Assembly: GCA_964574875.1 (NCBI GenBank)
Contig: CAZNOX010000009.1
Location: 3,573-67,572, forward strand
Length of the DNA: 64,000 nucleotides
Reading direction: 5' to 3'
Source of the DNA: DSCS01 sp035391585
GTDB taxonomy: Bacteria; Macinerneyibacteriota; Macinerneyibacteria; Macinerneyibacteriales; DSCS01
Below the pieces are notes generated by a model. That model did no database searches. It was not told the DNA's origin and saw only the letters and a program-made list of their open reading frames with translations. Below are positions 8,438 to 15,987 of this stretch, one piece after another (the first letter of the stretch is position 1; each line of letters begins with the position of its first letter). A program made the translations under genes and the position numbers.

Positions 8438-8995
8438 GTGTCGTATAAGAGTAAGGAAGAGAGCGACGACCTTGTCAAACGCCTGAAACGTAAAGAGGAC
8501 GGCGCTTTCGAAGAACTCATAGAAGATTATGGAGGGGTGATTTACAAAGTGCTCCACACGTATATAAGGGATAAAAACAGCGTGGACGATCTGTTCCAGG
8601 ATGTTTTTATCAAGATATTCAAAAATATCCATACCTTTCGTGAAGAGAGCAAGCTGTCCGTCTGGATCTACCAGATCGCCCTGAACACGACCAAAAACCA
8701 TCTCAGGAAGAAATTCAACAAAGACATCTATGAACTTCAGGATTACACCGCCTCCGTGGAGCCGGTGGATGACGATCTGGATAACCGGGATCTCCGGGAA
8801 CTTCTGGATCTGTATATCGGAGAACTTCCTGAAAACTGGCAGACAGTGATCAACCTCTATTATTTTCAGTCTTATTCGTATAACGAGATTGCGGACATTA
8901 CCGGGTTTCCCGTAGGGACAGTGAAAACATACCTCTACAGAGCCAAAGAAAAACTGTGCTCTCTTATGGAGCGGCACAGAAAGGAGTTGTTATGA
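8438..8995 (+). CDS. ECF-type sigma-70 family RNA polymerase sigma factor
   Basis: The 185-aa product contains region 2 (about residues 22-92, with DDLFQDVFIKIFKNIHTF and KLSVWIYQIALNTTKNHLRKK). After an acidic linker comes region 4 (about 122-176, with LPENWQTVINLYYFQ and YNEIADITGFPVGTVKTYLYRAKEKL). Regions 1 and 3 are absent, as in ECF sigma factors. GTG at 8438 is preferred to TTG at 8423 because AGGGAG lies 6 nt ahead. The next gene starts within its stop codon (ATGA). No binding site for this sigma factor could be identified. Confidence 0.93.
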   Translation: MSYKSKEESDDLVKRLKRKEDGAFEELIEDYGGVIYKVLHTYIRDKNSVDDLFQDVFIKIFKNIHTFREESKLSVWIYQIALNTTKNHLRKKFNKDIYELQDYTASVEPVDDDLDNRDLRELLDLYIGELPENWQTVINLYYFQSYSYNEIADITGFPVGTVKTYLYRAKEKLCSLMERHRKELL

Positions 8996-9393
8996 GTGAG
9001 ATCGACAAGAAGTTTGACGAGCAGTTTATTGATTCCCTGCTTTTTTCCCGTCCCAAGCCGAGGGTGTCCGAAGAGTTGAAAGAGAACACACTCTTCACCC
9101 TGGCCCGTCTGAGAGAATCTGAGATCCAGGAAGAGGCCCTTCAGAAAAAATTCTACAGAAACATTGTGGGTGTCTTCTCCATCCTGATCTTCCTCTTCGG
9201 TATTCTTATCGCTCAAAACATTAATTTTTTCGAATCCCTCTACCTCATGGCCCGTTCCGTTTTTACCGGGATCAGCCTGGAAAGCTTTATCAAAGTGGGG
9301 AAATATGTGGTCATCGGACTGGCCGCCCTGCCGGCCCTGGTGATCTTTCTTACGGAGAGGCATAAAAAACACTCTTCGCAGCATACATCATAA
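8992..9393 (+). CDS. small two-TM membrane protein, candidate anti-sigma factor
   Basis: The 133-aa product has a soluble charged N-terminal half (1-56) and two predicted membrane helices near 58-76 and 104-121. The cytoplasmic tail is short and basic. It is coupled to the ECF sigma gene by ATGA, with GGAG just upstream, which is the usual position of an anti-sigma factor. It lacks the zinc-binding HxxxCxxC motif of the ZAS anti-sigma family; there are no cysteines at all. The anti-sigma role is inferred from position only. The ATG at 8992 is favoured over upstream in-frame starts that lie inside the sigma gene. Confidence 0.6.
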   Translation: MSEIDKKFDEQFIDSLLFSRPKPRVSEELKENTLFTLARLRESEIQEEALQKKFYRNIVGVFSILIFLFGILIAQNINFFESLYLMARSVFTGISLESFIKVGKYVVIGLAALPALVIFLTERHKKHSSQHTS

Positions 9394-9414
9394 GTCAAAC
9401 CGATATCTTCTTCT

Positions 9415-9443
9415 TTGACGGCGGGCTTCACTCCTCCTATACT
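9415..9443 (+). promoter_or_regulatory. sigma70-type promoter for mutY, embedded in terminator 5' arm
   Basis: TTGACG (9415-9420), a 17-nt spacer and TATACT (9438-9443) form a good promoter. The predicted transcript start near 9450 would leave a leader of about 13 nt holding the GGAGG ribosome binding site of mutY. The spacer is the 5' arm of the hairpin at 9417-9475, so a transcript started here lacks that arm. Confidence 0.65.
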
Positions 9444-9483
9444 GGAAACAGAGAGGAGGAGGATGGAAGCCCGTCTTTTTTTT
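9417..9483 (+). terminator. rho-independent terminator overlapping the mutY start
   Basis: Arms GGGCTTC (9423-9429) and TCCTCCT (9432-9438) pair with AGGAGGA (9457-9463) and GAAGCCC (9466-9472), separated by a 2x2 internal loop. GAC (9417-9419) can add pairs with GTC (9473-9475). Eight Ts follow at 9476-9483. The 3' arm contains part of the mutY ribosome binding site, its ATG and codons 2-4, and the T-tract is codons 5-7. It would end transcripts from the sigma-factor operon. The 18-nt loop is large for a terminator. Confidence 0.6.
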
Positions 9484-10518
9484 GATCAACTCATGAACTG
9501 GTTTTCCCGGAACAGAAGAGACGATCCCTGGAGCGCCAATGCAGACTCCTACTCTGTGTGGATCTCGGAGATCATGCTGCAGCAGACCACAGTCCCTGCA
9601 GCAGCGCCCTATTTTCAGGCGTGGATGACCCGTTTCCCCTCGCTGGCTCATGTGGCTTCCGCACCTGTTGAGGAGGTCCTGCGGATGTGGGAAGGGCTGG
9701 GCTACTATTCCCGGGCTGTCAATATCCGCAAGACTGCCGGGATCCTGTCTTCAGAAGGGCGCAGCACCCTTCCCCCGGACTATACGGAGCTGTGCCGTTT
9801 GCCGGGAATCGGGGACAATACGGCCCGGGCGATCCTCAGCCTTGCATTCGGGTTGAGATATCCCGTGCTTGATGCCAATGTGCGCAAGATCATCATGCGT
9901 TTTTTCCTCACAGAAAAATGGACACCGAAGGCCGCTGAAGAGGCGGACCTCTTTATCAGAGAAGGCATGGACCATTATCCTCCGGGACGGGTCAATGAGG
10001 CGTTGATGCAGTTTGGCCAGACCGTCTGCCTGCGGAAAAAACCCCGATGTCCCGCATGCCCCCTCTCGGGGCATTGCCGGGCCTATCTGTCGGGAAGAGA
10101 GGATGCCATCCCTCCGCCGGCTGTCAAAAGAGTGACAGAGAAAAAAACCGTGCTTCTGATCCCTGCCTGGGAGAAGGCCGTGGGGATCCTCAAGAGAAAA
10201 GAGGGGATCGGCCGGGGCATGTGGTCCTTTCCCGCCTGTTCCTACGAAACGGGACAGGCCCGCCTGGACCAGCTCAGAGAGAAGGGGCGGACAGGGATTC
10301 TTCCTCTCAAAAGGGAGATCCACTCCTACACGCGATACAGAGACGAGCTTTTTCCCTATCTTCTGATGTTTCAGGATGAAGACGGCTTCCGGGCCATGGT
10401 CCGGGAAAAGGCCCTGAAGCCGGTGAGTGTTGACGACCTTGCCGTCTTCCCGTTTCTCTCCGCTTATCGGAAGATCGCCGGAGAGGTCAAAAGATGTCTT
10501 GAAAGAGACGGAGTATAA
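9463..10518 (+). CDS. mutY: A/G-specific adenine glycosylase
   Basis: The 351-aa product has the MutY catalytic Glu36 in SEIMLQQT and the helix-hairpin-helix LPGIGDNTA. Catalytic Asp137 lies in VLDANVRKI. The [4Fe-4S] ligands are C189, C196, C199 and C205 with C-x6-C-x2-C-x5-C spacing. A C-terminal NUDIX-like domain that recognises 8-oxoG follows. It removes adenine mispaired with 8-oxoguanine. The ATG at 9463 with GGAGGAGG in front is the start. An open frame from 9415 would run through the promoter. Expression is probably set by the hairpin/promoter overlap at 9415-9483. Confidence 0.95.
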   Translation: MEARLFFDQLMNWFSRNRRDDPWSANADSYSVWISEIMLQQTTVPAAAPYFQAWMTRFPSLAHVASAPVEEVLRMWEGLGYYSRAVNIRKTAGILSSEGRSTLPPDYTELCRLPGIGDNTARAILSLAFGLRYPVLDANVRKIIMRFFLTEKWTPKAAEEADLFIREGMDHYPPGRVNEALMQFGQTVCLRKKPRCPACPLSGHCRAYLSGREDAIPPPAVKRVTEKKTVLLIPAWEKAVGILKRKEGIGRGMWSFPACSYETGQARLDQLREKGRTGILPLKREIHSYTRYRDELFPYLLMFQDEDGFRAMVREKALKPVSVDDLAVFPFLSAYRKIAGEVKRCLERDGV

Positions 10519-10557
10519 GGATATTAAAGAGATGAGACGACTAAAGGCGGTGATGTT

Positions 10558-11889
10558 ATGGAGTTGTTCCTGGTCATTGTAAGCGGGCTGACCATTGTTC
10601 TGGTTCTGGCTCTTTTTCAACAGATACGGCGTGTGAACCGGGATGATGAGCGGATCGAGCGGCTGGTCAAAGACGAGATGTCCCGAAGCCGTCAGGAAAA
10701 CCAGTCGGCAGCCCGGGAGGGAAGGCAGGAGCTGGGGAAGAATATTGCTGCGTTCGAATCCTCTCTTCTGGCCCAGATGAAAACGGTCTCCGACCTTCAG
10801 GAAAAGCAGTTCAACCGCTTTTCCGCTCAGCTTGACAAATTGATCAGCGAAAACGAACGCCGGCTGGAGGCCCTCAGAGAGAGCCTTGAAAAGAACCTCC
10901 GTTTTCTTCAGGAGGAGAACAGCAAAAAGCTGGACCAGATGCGCCAGGTCGTGGACGAAAAGCTTCACGCCACGCTGGAACGGCGCCTGGGGGAATCCTT
11001 CAACCTCATCAGCGAGCGGCTTGAAGCCGTCTACAAGGGGCTTGGAGAGATGCAGAAACTGGCTTCCGGCGTGGATGACCTGAAACGGGTCTTTACCAAT
11101 GTCAAGACCCGCGGGACATGGGGGGAAGTGCAGCTGGGAAATCTCCTGGAGCAGATCCTCACGTCTGACCAGTATGCCGAGAATGTGGCCACCCGCGAGG
11201 GAAGCAATGACCGGGTGGAGTTCGCGATTAAATTGCCCGGACGTGATGATGCGGGATCCGTCGTCTGGCTCCCCATTGATGCTAAATTCCCTCAGGAAGA
11301 CTACCTGCGCCTTCTGGATGCCCGGGACAAAGCCGATGCCGGCCTGGCTGAAGAGGCTGTCAAGGCCCTGGAGAAAAGAATCCGCAATGAGGCGAAGAAT
11401 ATCCGTGAAAAGTATGTGGATCCGCCCCATACAACAGATTTTGCCATTCTTTTTCTGCCCATCGAAGGCCTGTTTGCAGAAGTCCTTCGCCGCCCCGGCC
11501 TGGCTGAGTCCCTTCAGGCCGATTTCCGGGTGGTGGTCACCGGGCCCACGACACTCACCGCCCTTCTGAACAGTCTCCAGATGGGGTTCAGGACACTGGC
11601 CATCGAAAAGAGGACCAGCGATGTCTGGAAGCTCCTGGGAGCCGTAAAATCCCAGTTCAGTGATTTCGGAGACCTCTTGGACAAGACACAGAAAAAGCTT
11701 AAAGAAGCCAGCAACAGCATTGAGAACGCCTCGCGGAAAAGCCGGGTGATCCAGCGCAAACTCAGGGATGTGACCTCTCTTTCGGGGAGAGAGTCGGCCG
11801 CCATGCTTGAAGAGGGCGGAGAGGAGAGCGAGCCTGAAGTTTCGGAAGAAGAGGGCGGAAAAGAAGAGGAAAAAGGGGAAAACAGTTGA
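10558..11889 (+). CDS. rmuC: DNA recombination protein RmuC
   Basis: The 443-aa protein begins with one membrane helix (about residues 3-22). A long coiled coil follows to about 150, then the conserved RmuC nuclease-like domain (RGTWGEVQLGNLLEQIL, WLPIDAKFPQEDY, FLPIEGLFAEVLR, GPTTLTALLNSLQMGF). The C-terminus is a low-complexity acidic tail. RmuC is a poorly characterised protein limiting recombination at repeats. It follows mutY by 39 bp and shares its direction, so the two repair genes are probably co-transcribed. Confidence 0.92.
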   Translation: MELFLVIVSGLTIVLVLALFQQIRRVNRDDERIERLVKDEMSRSRQENQSAAREGRQELGKNIAAFESSLLAQMKTVSDLQEKQFNRFSAQLDKLISENERRLEALRESLEKNLRFLQEENSKKLDQMRQVVDEKLHATLERRLGESFNLISERLEAVYKGLGEMQKLASGVDDLKRVFTNVKTRGTWGEVQLGNLLEQILTSDQYAENVATREGSNDRVEFAIKLPGRDDAGSVVWLPIDAKFPQEDYLRLLDARDKADAGLAEEAVKALEKRIRNEAKNIREKYVDPPHTTDFAILFLPIEGLFAEVLRRPGLAESLQADFRVVVTGPTTLTALLNSLQMGFRTLAIEKRTSDVWKLLGAVKSQFSDFGDLLDKTQKKLKEASNSIENASRKSRVIQRKLRDVTSLSGRESAAMLEEGGEESEPEVSEEEGGKEEEKGENS

Positions 11890-11936
11890 AAACATCGATA
11901 TGAACGATTTAACATATCGCAAAAAGAGCTTTATAT

Positions 11937-11965
11937 TTGACTTTTCCTCCTAATTGCCGTATTTT
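11937..11965 (+). promoter_or_regulatory. sigma70-type promoter for the polyferredoxin/AOR operon
   Basis: TTGACT (11937-11942), 17 nt, then TATTTT (11960-11965), about 50 nt ahead of the polyferredoxin ATG. It lies in the 126-bp space after rmuC, where no hairpin terminator is evident. Confidence 0.6.
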
Positions 11966-12015
11966 AAGAACAGAGAGATATTCGCTGTCAATAAGAGAAA
12001 TCGAGGAGGTATTTT

Positions 12016-12408
12016 ATGGCAAAATATCTGAAGACTTACCCGGAAAAGTGTTCAGCCTGCGGGACATGTATGGATGTCTGCTCTGAGACCTTTTTCAAAG
12101 AACGGAATCCGCTGAAATCAGCCATAAAGATCCAACCGAAAGAGGGGACTGTCCTCATGGCCGTCTGTAACCAGACATGCCGCCTCTGTGTGGAGGAGTG
12201 CCCTGTCCAGGCCCTCACCGTCAACAATGCCGGGGTGGTCCTGCTTAATAAGAATAAATGTATCGGGTGTTTGGCCTGTGTCTCCGTCTGCCCCATCAAT
12301 GCCATGATGTGGTTCGAGGGGGGCAAATCGCCTTTCAAGTGCATTGCCTGCGGGAAATGTGCTGACGCCTGTCCCGAACAGGCTCTTGAAATCGTCGAGG
12401 AGGGATAA
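12016..12408 (+). CDS. polyferredoxin with four [4Fe-4S] cluster motifs, AOR partner
   Basis: The 130-aa protein has sixteen cysteines in four motifs: CSACGTCMDVC, CNQTCRLCVEEC, CIGCLACVSVC and CIACGKCADAC. The second has C-x3-C-x2-C-x3-C spacing. Each should hold a [4Fe-4S] cluster, giving a soluble electron wire. It starts after an excellent GAGGAGG site and ends one base before the ATG of the AOR-family gene, so it is very likely its electron-transfer subunit. This resembles the polyferredoxin subunit of multi-subunit bacterial AORs. No NADH-binding flavoprotein subunit is present nearby. Confidence 0.9.
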   Translation: MAKYLKTYPEKCSACGTCMDVCSETFFKERNPLKSAIKIQPKEGTVLMAVCNQTCRLCVEECPVQALTVNNAGVVLLNKNKCIGCLACVSVCPINAMMWFEGGKSPFKCIACGKCADACPEQALEIVEEG

Positions 12409-12409
12409 T

Positions 12410-14572
12410 ATGACACAAGACATTGAAAAGATCAAATCCGGACACAAACTCCTGAAGGAGTGGGACTATCAGCTGAAACCTGTGGACAAGGGTTACAACA
12501 TGAGGACCCTTTATGTCAACATTTCCGATAACACCGTCACTGAAAAACCCGTGAGTGAAGAGATGAAAATGACCTTCACCGGAGGAAAAGGCTTCGGCCT
12601 GAAACTCCTCTGGGACGGAGTGAAACCTGAGACCAAGTGGGATGACCCCGAGAACGAAGTCTGTATTGCCACAGGCCCCATCGGCGGGAACACCAACTAT
12701 CCCGGATCGGGGAAATCACTTGTGGTCTCCCTCTCTCCGCTCACAGGGATCCCCATCGATTCCAATGTGGGGGGGTATTTCGGCCCTTACCTCAAATTTG
12801 CCGGGTTCGATGCCATGGAGATCCAGGGCAAAGCCGACAAAGACGTCATCATCTACATCGACGGCGATAACGGCAAGGTTCAGATCATCGAAGCGCCCTA
12901 TGAAGCGGTGGACAGCCACGTGGTGGGGGAACAGGTCATGGACCTCTTTGCCAAAAACGAGGAAGACAAGATCAATATCTCTTCGGTGAGCGCCGGCACA
13001 GGCTCTGATCACGCCTGGATCGGATGCCTCAACTTTTCCATGTGGGATAAGCGCCGTAAAGGCGTCCGTTTCAAACAGGCCGGACGCGGGGGGATCGGGA
13101 CAGTGTTCCGCAACAAAAGGATCAAAGCCCTCGTGGTCCGTTTTTCAAATCTGAGCGGTGTCTCCAACAATCCTGCTGACATTGCTACAGTGCAGAAAAC
13201 GGGGTTGAAGCTCCATAAAGAGATCATCGCCCTGGATGACCAGCAATGCCGGATGCGGCAGGTGGGGACCGCCCACTTGACAGAGATCATGAATGAGTAC
13301 GATCTTCTGCCCACGATGAATTACAAGTTCGGAAGCCATAAAGACGCCGGCAACCTCTCATCCGATGTCTTCTACAACGAGTTTCTTTCCAAGGGAAAAC
13401 CCGACGGATGCTGGTACGGGTGTACCATGGCCTGTGCCAAAGTCGCGGAAGACTTTGAGCTCAGGACCGGCCCCTACAAAGGGCAGAAAGTCATCGTGGA
13501 CGGACCGGAATACGAGACAGTGGGCGGCTGCGGCTCCAATATCGGAGTCTTCAATGCACGCGATGTCCTGGAGATCAACTTCTATTGTGATACATACGGG
13601 CTGGACACCATCTCCTTCGGAACCATGACCGCTTTTATCATGGAGTGCTGGGAGAAGGGGTTCCTGGACAAAGAAAAAACCGGAGGACTCGACTTTACCT
13701 GGGGCAATGCTGACGACGCCCTGGAGCTTCTCCATCAGATCTCCCGCGGGGAAGGGTTCGGCAAGATCGCCGGAAAAGGGATCCGCGGGATGAAGGACTA
13801 CTTTGAAAAGCATTTCGGTGCCGACCGCAAGATGATGGATGATTTCGGCATGGAAGCCAAGGGCCTGGAATATTCCGAGTATGTGACTAAAGAATCACTG
13901 GCCATGCAGGGCGGGTACGGACTGGCCCTGAAGGGCCCCCAGCATGACGAGGCCTGGCTCATCTTTATGGATATGGTCCAGGGGCTCATCCCCACCTTTG
14001 AGGACAAAGCGGAAGCCCTTCACTATTTCCCCATGTTCCGGACCTGGTTCGGGCTTCAGGGGTTGTGTAAGCTGCCCTGGAACGATATCGAACCCGCAGA
14101 CAACGCCCAGACAGCCGAACCGGCCAAAGTCCCCGAGCATGTCCAGAACTATGTGGATATCTTCAATGCCATCACGGGGCAGAAGATCGACAAGGAAGAG
14201 CTCATCCTTCAGTCGGAGCGGGTCTATAACTTCCAGCGTGTCTTCAATATCCGCATGGGGAAGGGGCTGAGGGAGCATGATGCGATTCCCTACCGTTCTG
14301 TGGGGCCCGTGACCGTGGAGGAGTATGAATCCCGCGCCGAGCGCTATGACAAGCAGCTCAAAGAGAAGGCCGGGATCGATCCCGCAGGGCTCTCCTCCCC
14401 GGAGAAAGTGGCCGCTCTTCGGAAATACCGTGAAGACCAGTATGAGCAGCTTATCGATGCGGTCTACAAGCGTCGCGGATGGACAAACAACGGCGTTCCC
14501 AAACCGGAGCATCTGAAAAAGCTCGGGATCGCTTTTGCTGATGTCCTTGACGTCGTCCACAAACATCTCTGA
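12410..14572 (+). CDS. aldehyde:ferredoxin oxidoreductase-family tungsto/molybdopterin enzyme
   Basis: The 720-aa protein matches the AOR family. After a ~30-residue N-terminal extension come LYVNIS and TGGKGFGLKLL, then ATGPIGG and GSGKSLVVSLSP, which form the bis-pterin-binding AOR_N domain. Cluster ligands appear as C334, C338 and C342 (CWYGCTMAC, C-x3-C-x3-C) plus C553. The best-known archaeal AORs have C-x2-C-x3-C. It should oxidise an aldehyde, or reduce an acid or a related substrate, using a tungsten or molybdenum bis-pterin. The substrate cannot be deduced, and related families include benzoyl-CoA reductase BamB. The ATG at 12410 directly follows the polyferredoxin stop, and a MoaD-like gene follows. 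Confidence 0.88.
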   Translation: MTQDIEKIKSGHKLLKEWDYQLKPVDKGYNMRTLYVNISDNTVTEKPVSEEMKMTFTGGKGFGLKLLWDGVKPETKWDDPENEVCIATGPIGGNTNYPGSGKSLVVSLSPLTGIPIDSNVGGYFGPYLKFAGFDAMEIQGKADKDVIIYIDGDNGKVQIIEAPYEAVDSHVVGEQVMDLFAKNEEDKINISSVSAGTGSDHAWIGCLNFSMWDKRRKGVRFKQAGRGGIGTVFRNKRIKALVVRFSNLSGVSNNPADIATVQKTGLKLHKEIIALDDQQCRMRQVGTAHLTEIMNEYDLLPTMNYKFGSHKDAGNLSSDVFYNEFLSKGKPDGCWYGCTMACAKVAEDFELRTGPYKGQKVIVDGPEYETVGGCGSNIGVFNARDVLEINFYCDTYGLDTISFGTMTAFIMECWEKGFLDKEKTGGLDFTWGNADDALELLHQISRGEGFGKIAGKGIRGMKDYFEKHFGADRKMMDDFGMEAKGLEYSEYVTKESLAMQGGYGLALKGPQHDEAWLIFMDMVQGLIPTFEDKAEALHYFPMFRTWFGLQGLCKLPWNDIEPADNAQTAEPAKVPEHVQNYVDIFNAITGQKIDKEELILQSERVYNFQRVFNIRMGKGLREHDAIPYRSVGPVTVEEYESRAERYDKQLKEKAGIDPAGLSSPEKVAALRKYREDQYEQLIDAVYKRRGWTNNGVPKPEHLKKLGIAFADVLDVVHKHL

Positions 14573-14579
14573 GATCTGT

Positions 14580-14607
14580 GAGGGAGGAGTCATCTCCTCC
14601 CTCTTTT
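14580..14607 (+). terminator. rho-independent terminator after the AOR gene
   Basis: A perfect 10-bp stem, GAGGGAGGAG (14580-14589) with CTCCTCCCTC (14594-14603), closes a TCAT loop and is followed by TTTT. It lies 8 bp after the AOR stop and just before the promoter of the MoaD-like gene. Confidence 0.85.
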
Positions 14608-14621
14608 CATCCAGTTTTTTC

Positions 14622-14649
14622 TTGACGTCCCCGGAAATTACGATAGAAT
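14622..14649 (+). promoter_or_regulatory. sigma70-type promoter for the MoaD-like gene
   Basis: TTGACG (14622-14627), 16-nt spacer, TAGAAT (14644-14649), about 30 nt before the ATG. Because a strong terminator lies immediately upstream, the MoaD-like gene probably has its own expression level. Confidence 0.6.
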
Positions 14650-14678
14650 GAAGCCCCACTAAGCCCTAAGGTAACTGT

Positions 14679-14903
14679 ATGCGTATTAAGGTATTTGCCG
14701 GAATGAAAAAGTTTTTTGGACAGAAGGAGGAGGTCGACCTTCCTCTGGACGAACCCTGCAGTGTCGGGGAGCTGGCTGAGAAACTGGATCTTCCCGAAGA
14801 TTTGCACTTTGTCGTTGTCCGGGATGGACAATCCCTGGGAAGGGATGACACCGTCTCCGATGATGACCGGGTGAGTTTTGTCCGGTTCGTTTCCGGGGGC
14901 TGA
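14679..14903 (+). CDS. MoaD/ThiS-family sulfur carrier protein
   Basis: The 74-aa beta-grasp protein ends in the diglycine GG that is thiocarboxylated in MoaD and ThiS. Its body (MRIKVFAGMKKFFGQKEE, DRVSFVRFVSGG) fits MoaD-type carriers that donate sulfur to pterin to make molybdopterin. Its place behind the AOR-family gene suggests it supplies the dithiolene sulfur for that enzyme's tungsto/molybdopterin. No MoaE, MoeB or other cofactor gene is in the window. A weak AAGGTAACTGT leader precedes the ATG. Confidence 0.85.
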   Translation: MRIKVFAGMKKFFGQKEEVDLPLDEPCSVGELAEKLDLPEDLHFVVVRDGQSLGRDDTVSDDDRVSFVRFVSGG

Positions 14904-14953
14904 TCTAACTGGTGGAATAATTCAAGATTAAATGAACTCCATCACAAGAGGAA

Positions 14954-14975
14954 CCCCGCCTGAAAGGGGCTTTTT
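14954..14975 (+). terminator. weak candidate terminator after the MoaD-like gene
   Basis: CCCC (14954-14957) can pair with GGGG (14966-14969) over an 8-nt loop, followed by C and TTTTT. The short stem makes it a weak candidate. It lies just upstream of the rplM promoter. Confidence 0.4.
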
Positions 14976-14978
14976 CCC

Positions 14979-15007
14979 TTGACGGAAACGGATATTGACT
15001 TTACTAT
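14979..15007 (+). promoter_or_regulatory. sigma70-type promoter for rplM-rpsI
   Basis: TTGACG (14979-14984), 17 nt, TACTAT (15002-15007). The transcript would start near 15014, leaving about 35 nt before the rplM ATG. That is too short for a large structured L13 leader. Confidence 0.7.
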
Positions 15008-15048
15008 TTTGAAGCGTTACGGCGTGTATGTCTTTAAGGAGGGTTAGG

Positions 15049-15486
15049 ATGAATAAGAGTTTTTTACCAAAACCAAATGAGATTGACAGAAAATGGTATC
15101 TCGTGGATGCCGAAGGGGAGGTTCTGGGGCGCATGGCCACACGGATCGCCCGGATGTTAAGCGGCAAAAGCAAACCCATTTACTCTCCCTCAGTGGATAC
15201 CGGTGATTTCGTTGTCGTGATCAATGCCGGGAAAGTCCGTCTCACCGGAAATAAGCTGAAACAGAAGTTCTATTACAGGCACAGCGGTTATCCCGGCGGT
15301 TTGAAAGCGGTACGCTATGATGTGATGATGGAAAAGAAACCGGAAGACGTCATCAAGCTCGCTGTCAAGGGAATGCTTCCCAAAAACAAACTGCAGGCCA
15401 GGATGCTGAAGCGCCTGAAAGTCTATGCCGGGGGACATCATCCTCATGCGGCACAGAAATGCGAAACCGTTAAAGTGACAAAGTAA
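15049..15486 (+). CDS. rplM: 50S ribosomal protein L13
   Basis: The 145-aa product has the L13 landmarks: KWYLVDAEGEVLGRMATRIA, the SPSVDTGDFVVVINAGKV segment, YRHSGYPGG, AVKGMLPKNKL and LKVYAGGHHPHAAQ. Length is typical. The start is the ATG at 15049 with AAGGAGG 6 nt ahead; a GTG further upstream is not supported. It is followed 9 bp later by rpsI, the conserved pairing in most bacteria. Confidence 0.98.
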   Translation: MNKSFLPKPNEIDRKWYLVDAEGEVLGRMATRIARMLSGKSKPIYSPSVDTGDFVVVINAGKVRLTGNKLKQKFYYRHSGYPGGLKAVRYDVMMEKKPEDVIKLAVKGMLPKNKLQARMLKRLKVYAGGHHPHAAQKCETVKVTK

Positions 15487-15495
15487 GGGAGGAGG

Positions 15496-15891
15496 ATGAC
15501 TTTGAGTACAATATATTGGGGAACAGGCCGGAGAAAAACCGCTGTGGCACGGGTACGCCTGATCGCGGGAAAAGGCCGGATGATGGTCAATGATAAACCT
15601 TTGGAAGAATATTTTGATGTGAAAGATTACCAGGAAAGAGCCAGACAGCCTCTGGTGCTCCTGAACATGACCGGACGTTATGATGTCCTGGTCCGTGTCC
15701 ACGGCGGCGGTTTGAACGGACAGGCCGGGGCTGTGCGCCACGGTGTCGCCCGAGCGCTGGTCAAAATGGATGAGACGTTGAAACCTTCCCTGAAGCGTGC
15801 CGGATTTCTCAAGAGGGATCCCCGTATGAAAGAGAGAAAGAAATACGGACAGAAAGGCGCCAGGGCCAGGTTCCAGTTCTCGAAACGTTAA
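15496..15891 (+). CDS. rpsI: 30S ribosomal protein S9
   Basis: The 131-aa protein shows YWGTGRRKTAVARVRL at the start, GGGLNGQAGAVRHGVARAL centrally, and the basic C-terminus ending KGARARFQFSKR that reaches the ribosomal P site. A GGGAGG ribosome binding site lies only 3 nt before the ATG at 15496 and 9 nt before an in-frame TTG at 15502, so either could be the true start. It is co-transcribed with rplM. Confidence 0.97.
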   Translation: MTLSTIYWGTGRRKTAVARVRLIAGKGRMMVNDKPLEEYFDVKDYQERARQPLVLLNMTGRYDVLVRVHGGGLNGQAGAVRHGVARALVKMDETLKPSLKRAGFLKRDPRMKERKKYGQKGARARFQFSKR

Positions 15892-15915
15892 GGTTATTGG
15901 ATTGAAAATTCGCAC

Positions 15916-15961
15916 AATCCCGCCTTCATGGTGCCCCTTCATTGCGGGGGTTATCGGGATT
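15916..15961 (+). promoter_or_regulatory. structured rpsB leader hairpin, candidate autoregulatory site
   Basis: AATCCCG (15916-15922) pairs perfectly with CGGGATT (15955-15961). An inner CCCC (15934-15937) can pair with GGGG (15946-15949). The two-tier hairpin ends 27 nt before the rpsB ATG and just upstream of its AAGGAGG. It has no U-tract, so it is not a simple terminator. Ribosomal protein S2 represses its own operon through the leader in E. coli, and this could be an analogous element, but the fold is drawn by eye. Confidence 0.4.
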
Positions 15962-15987
15962 GGAGGAGACTGCAAGGAGGAAATTCT

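Noticed and set aside
9751..11922. Long minus-strand open frame opposite mutY-rmuC
   Set aside because: It is antisense to two well-supported genes, lacks any recognisable domain and has the composition of a shadow frame.
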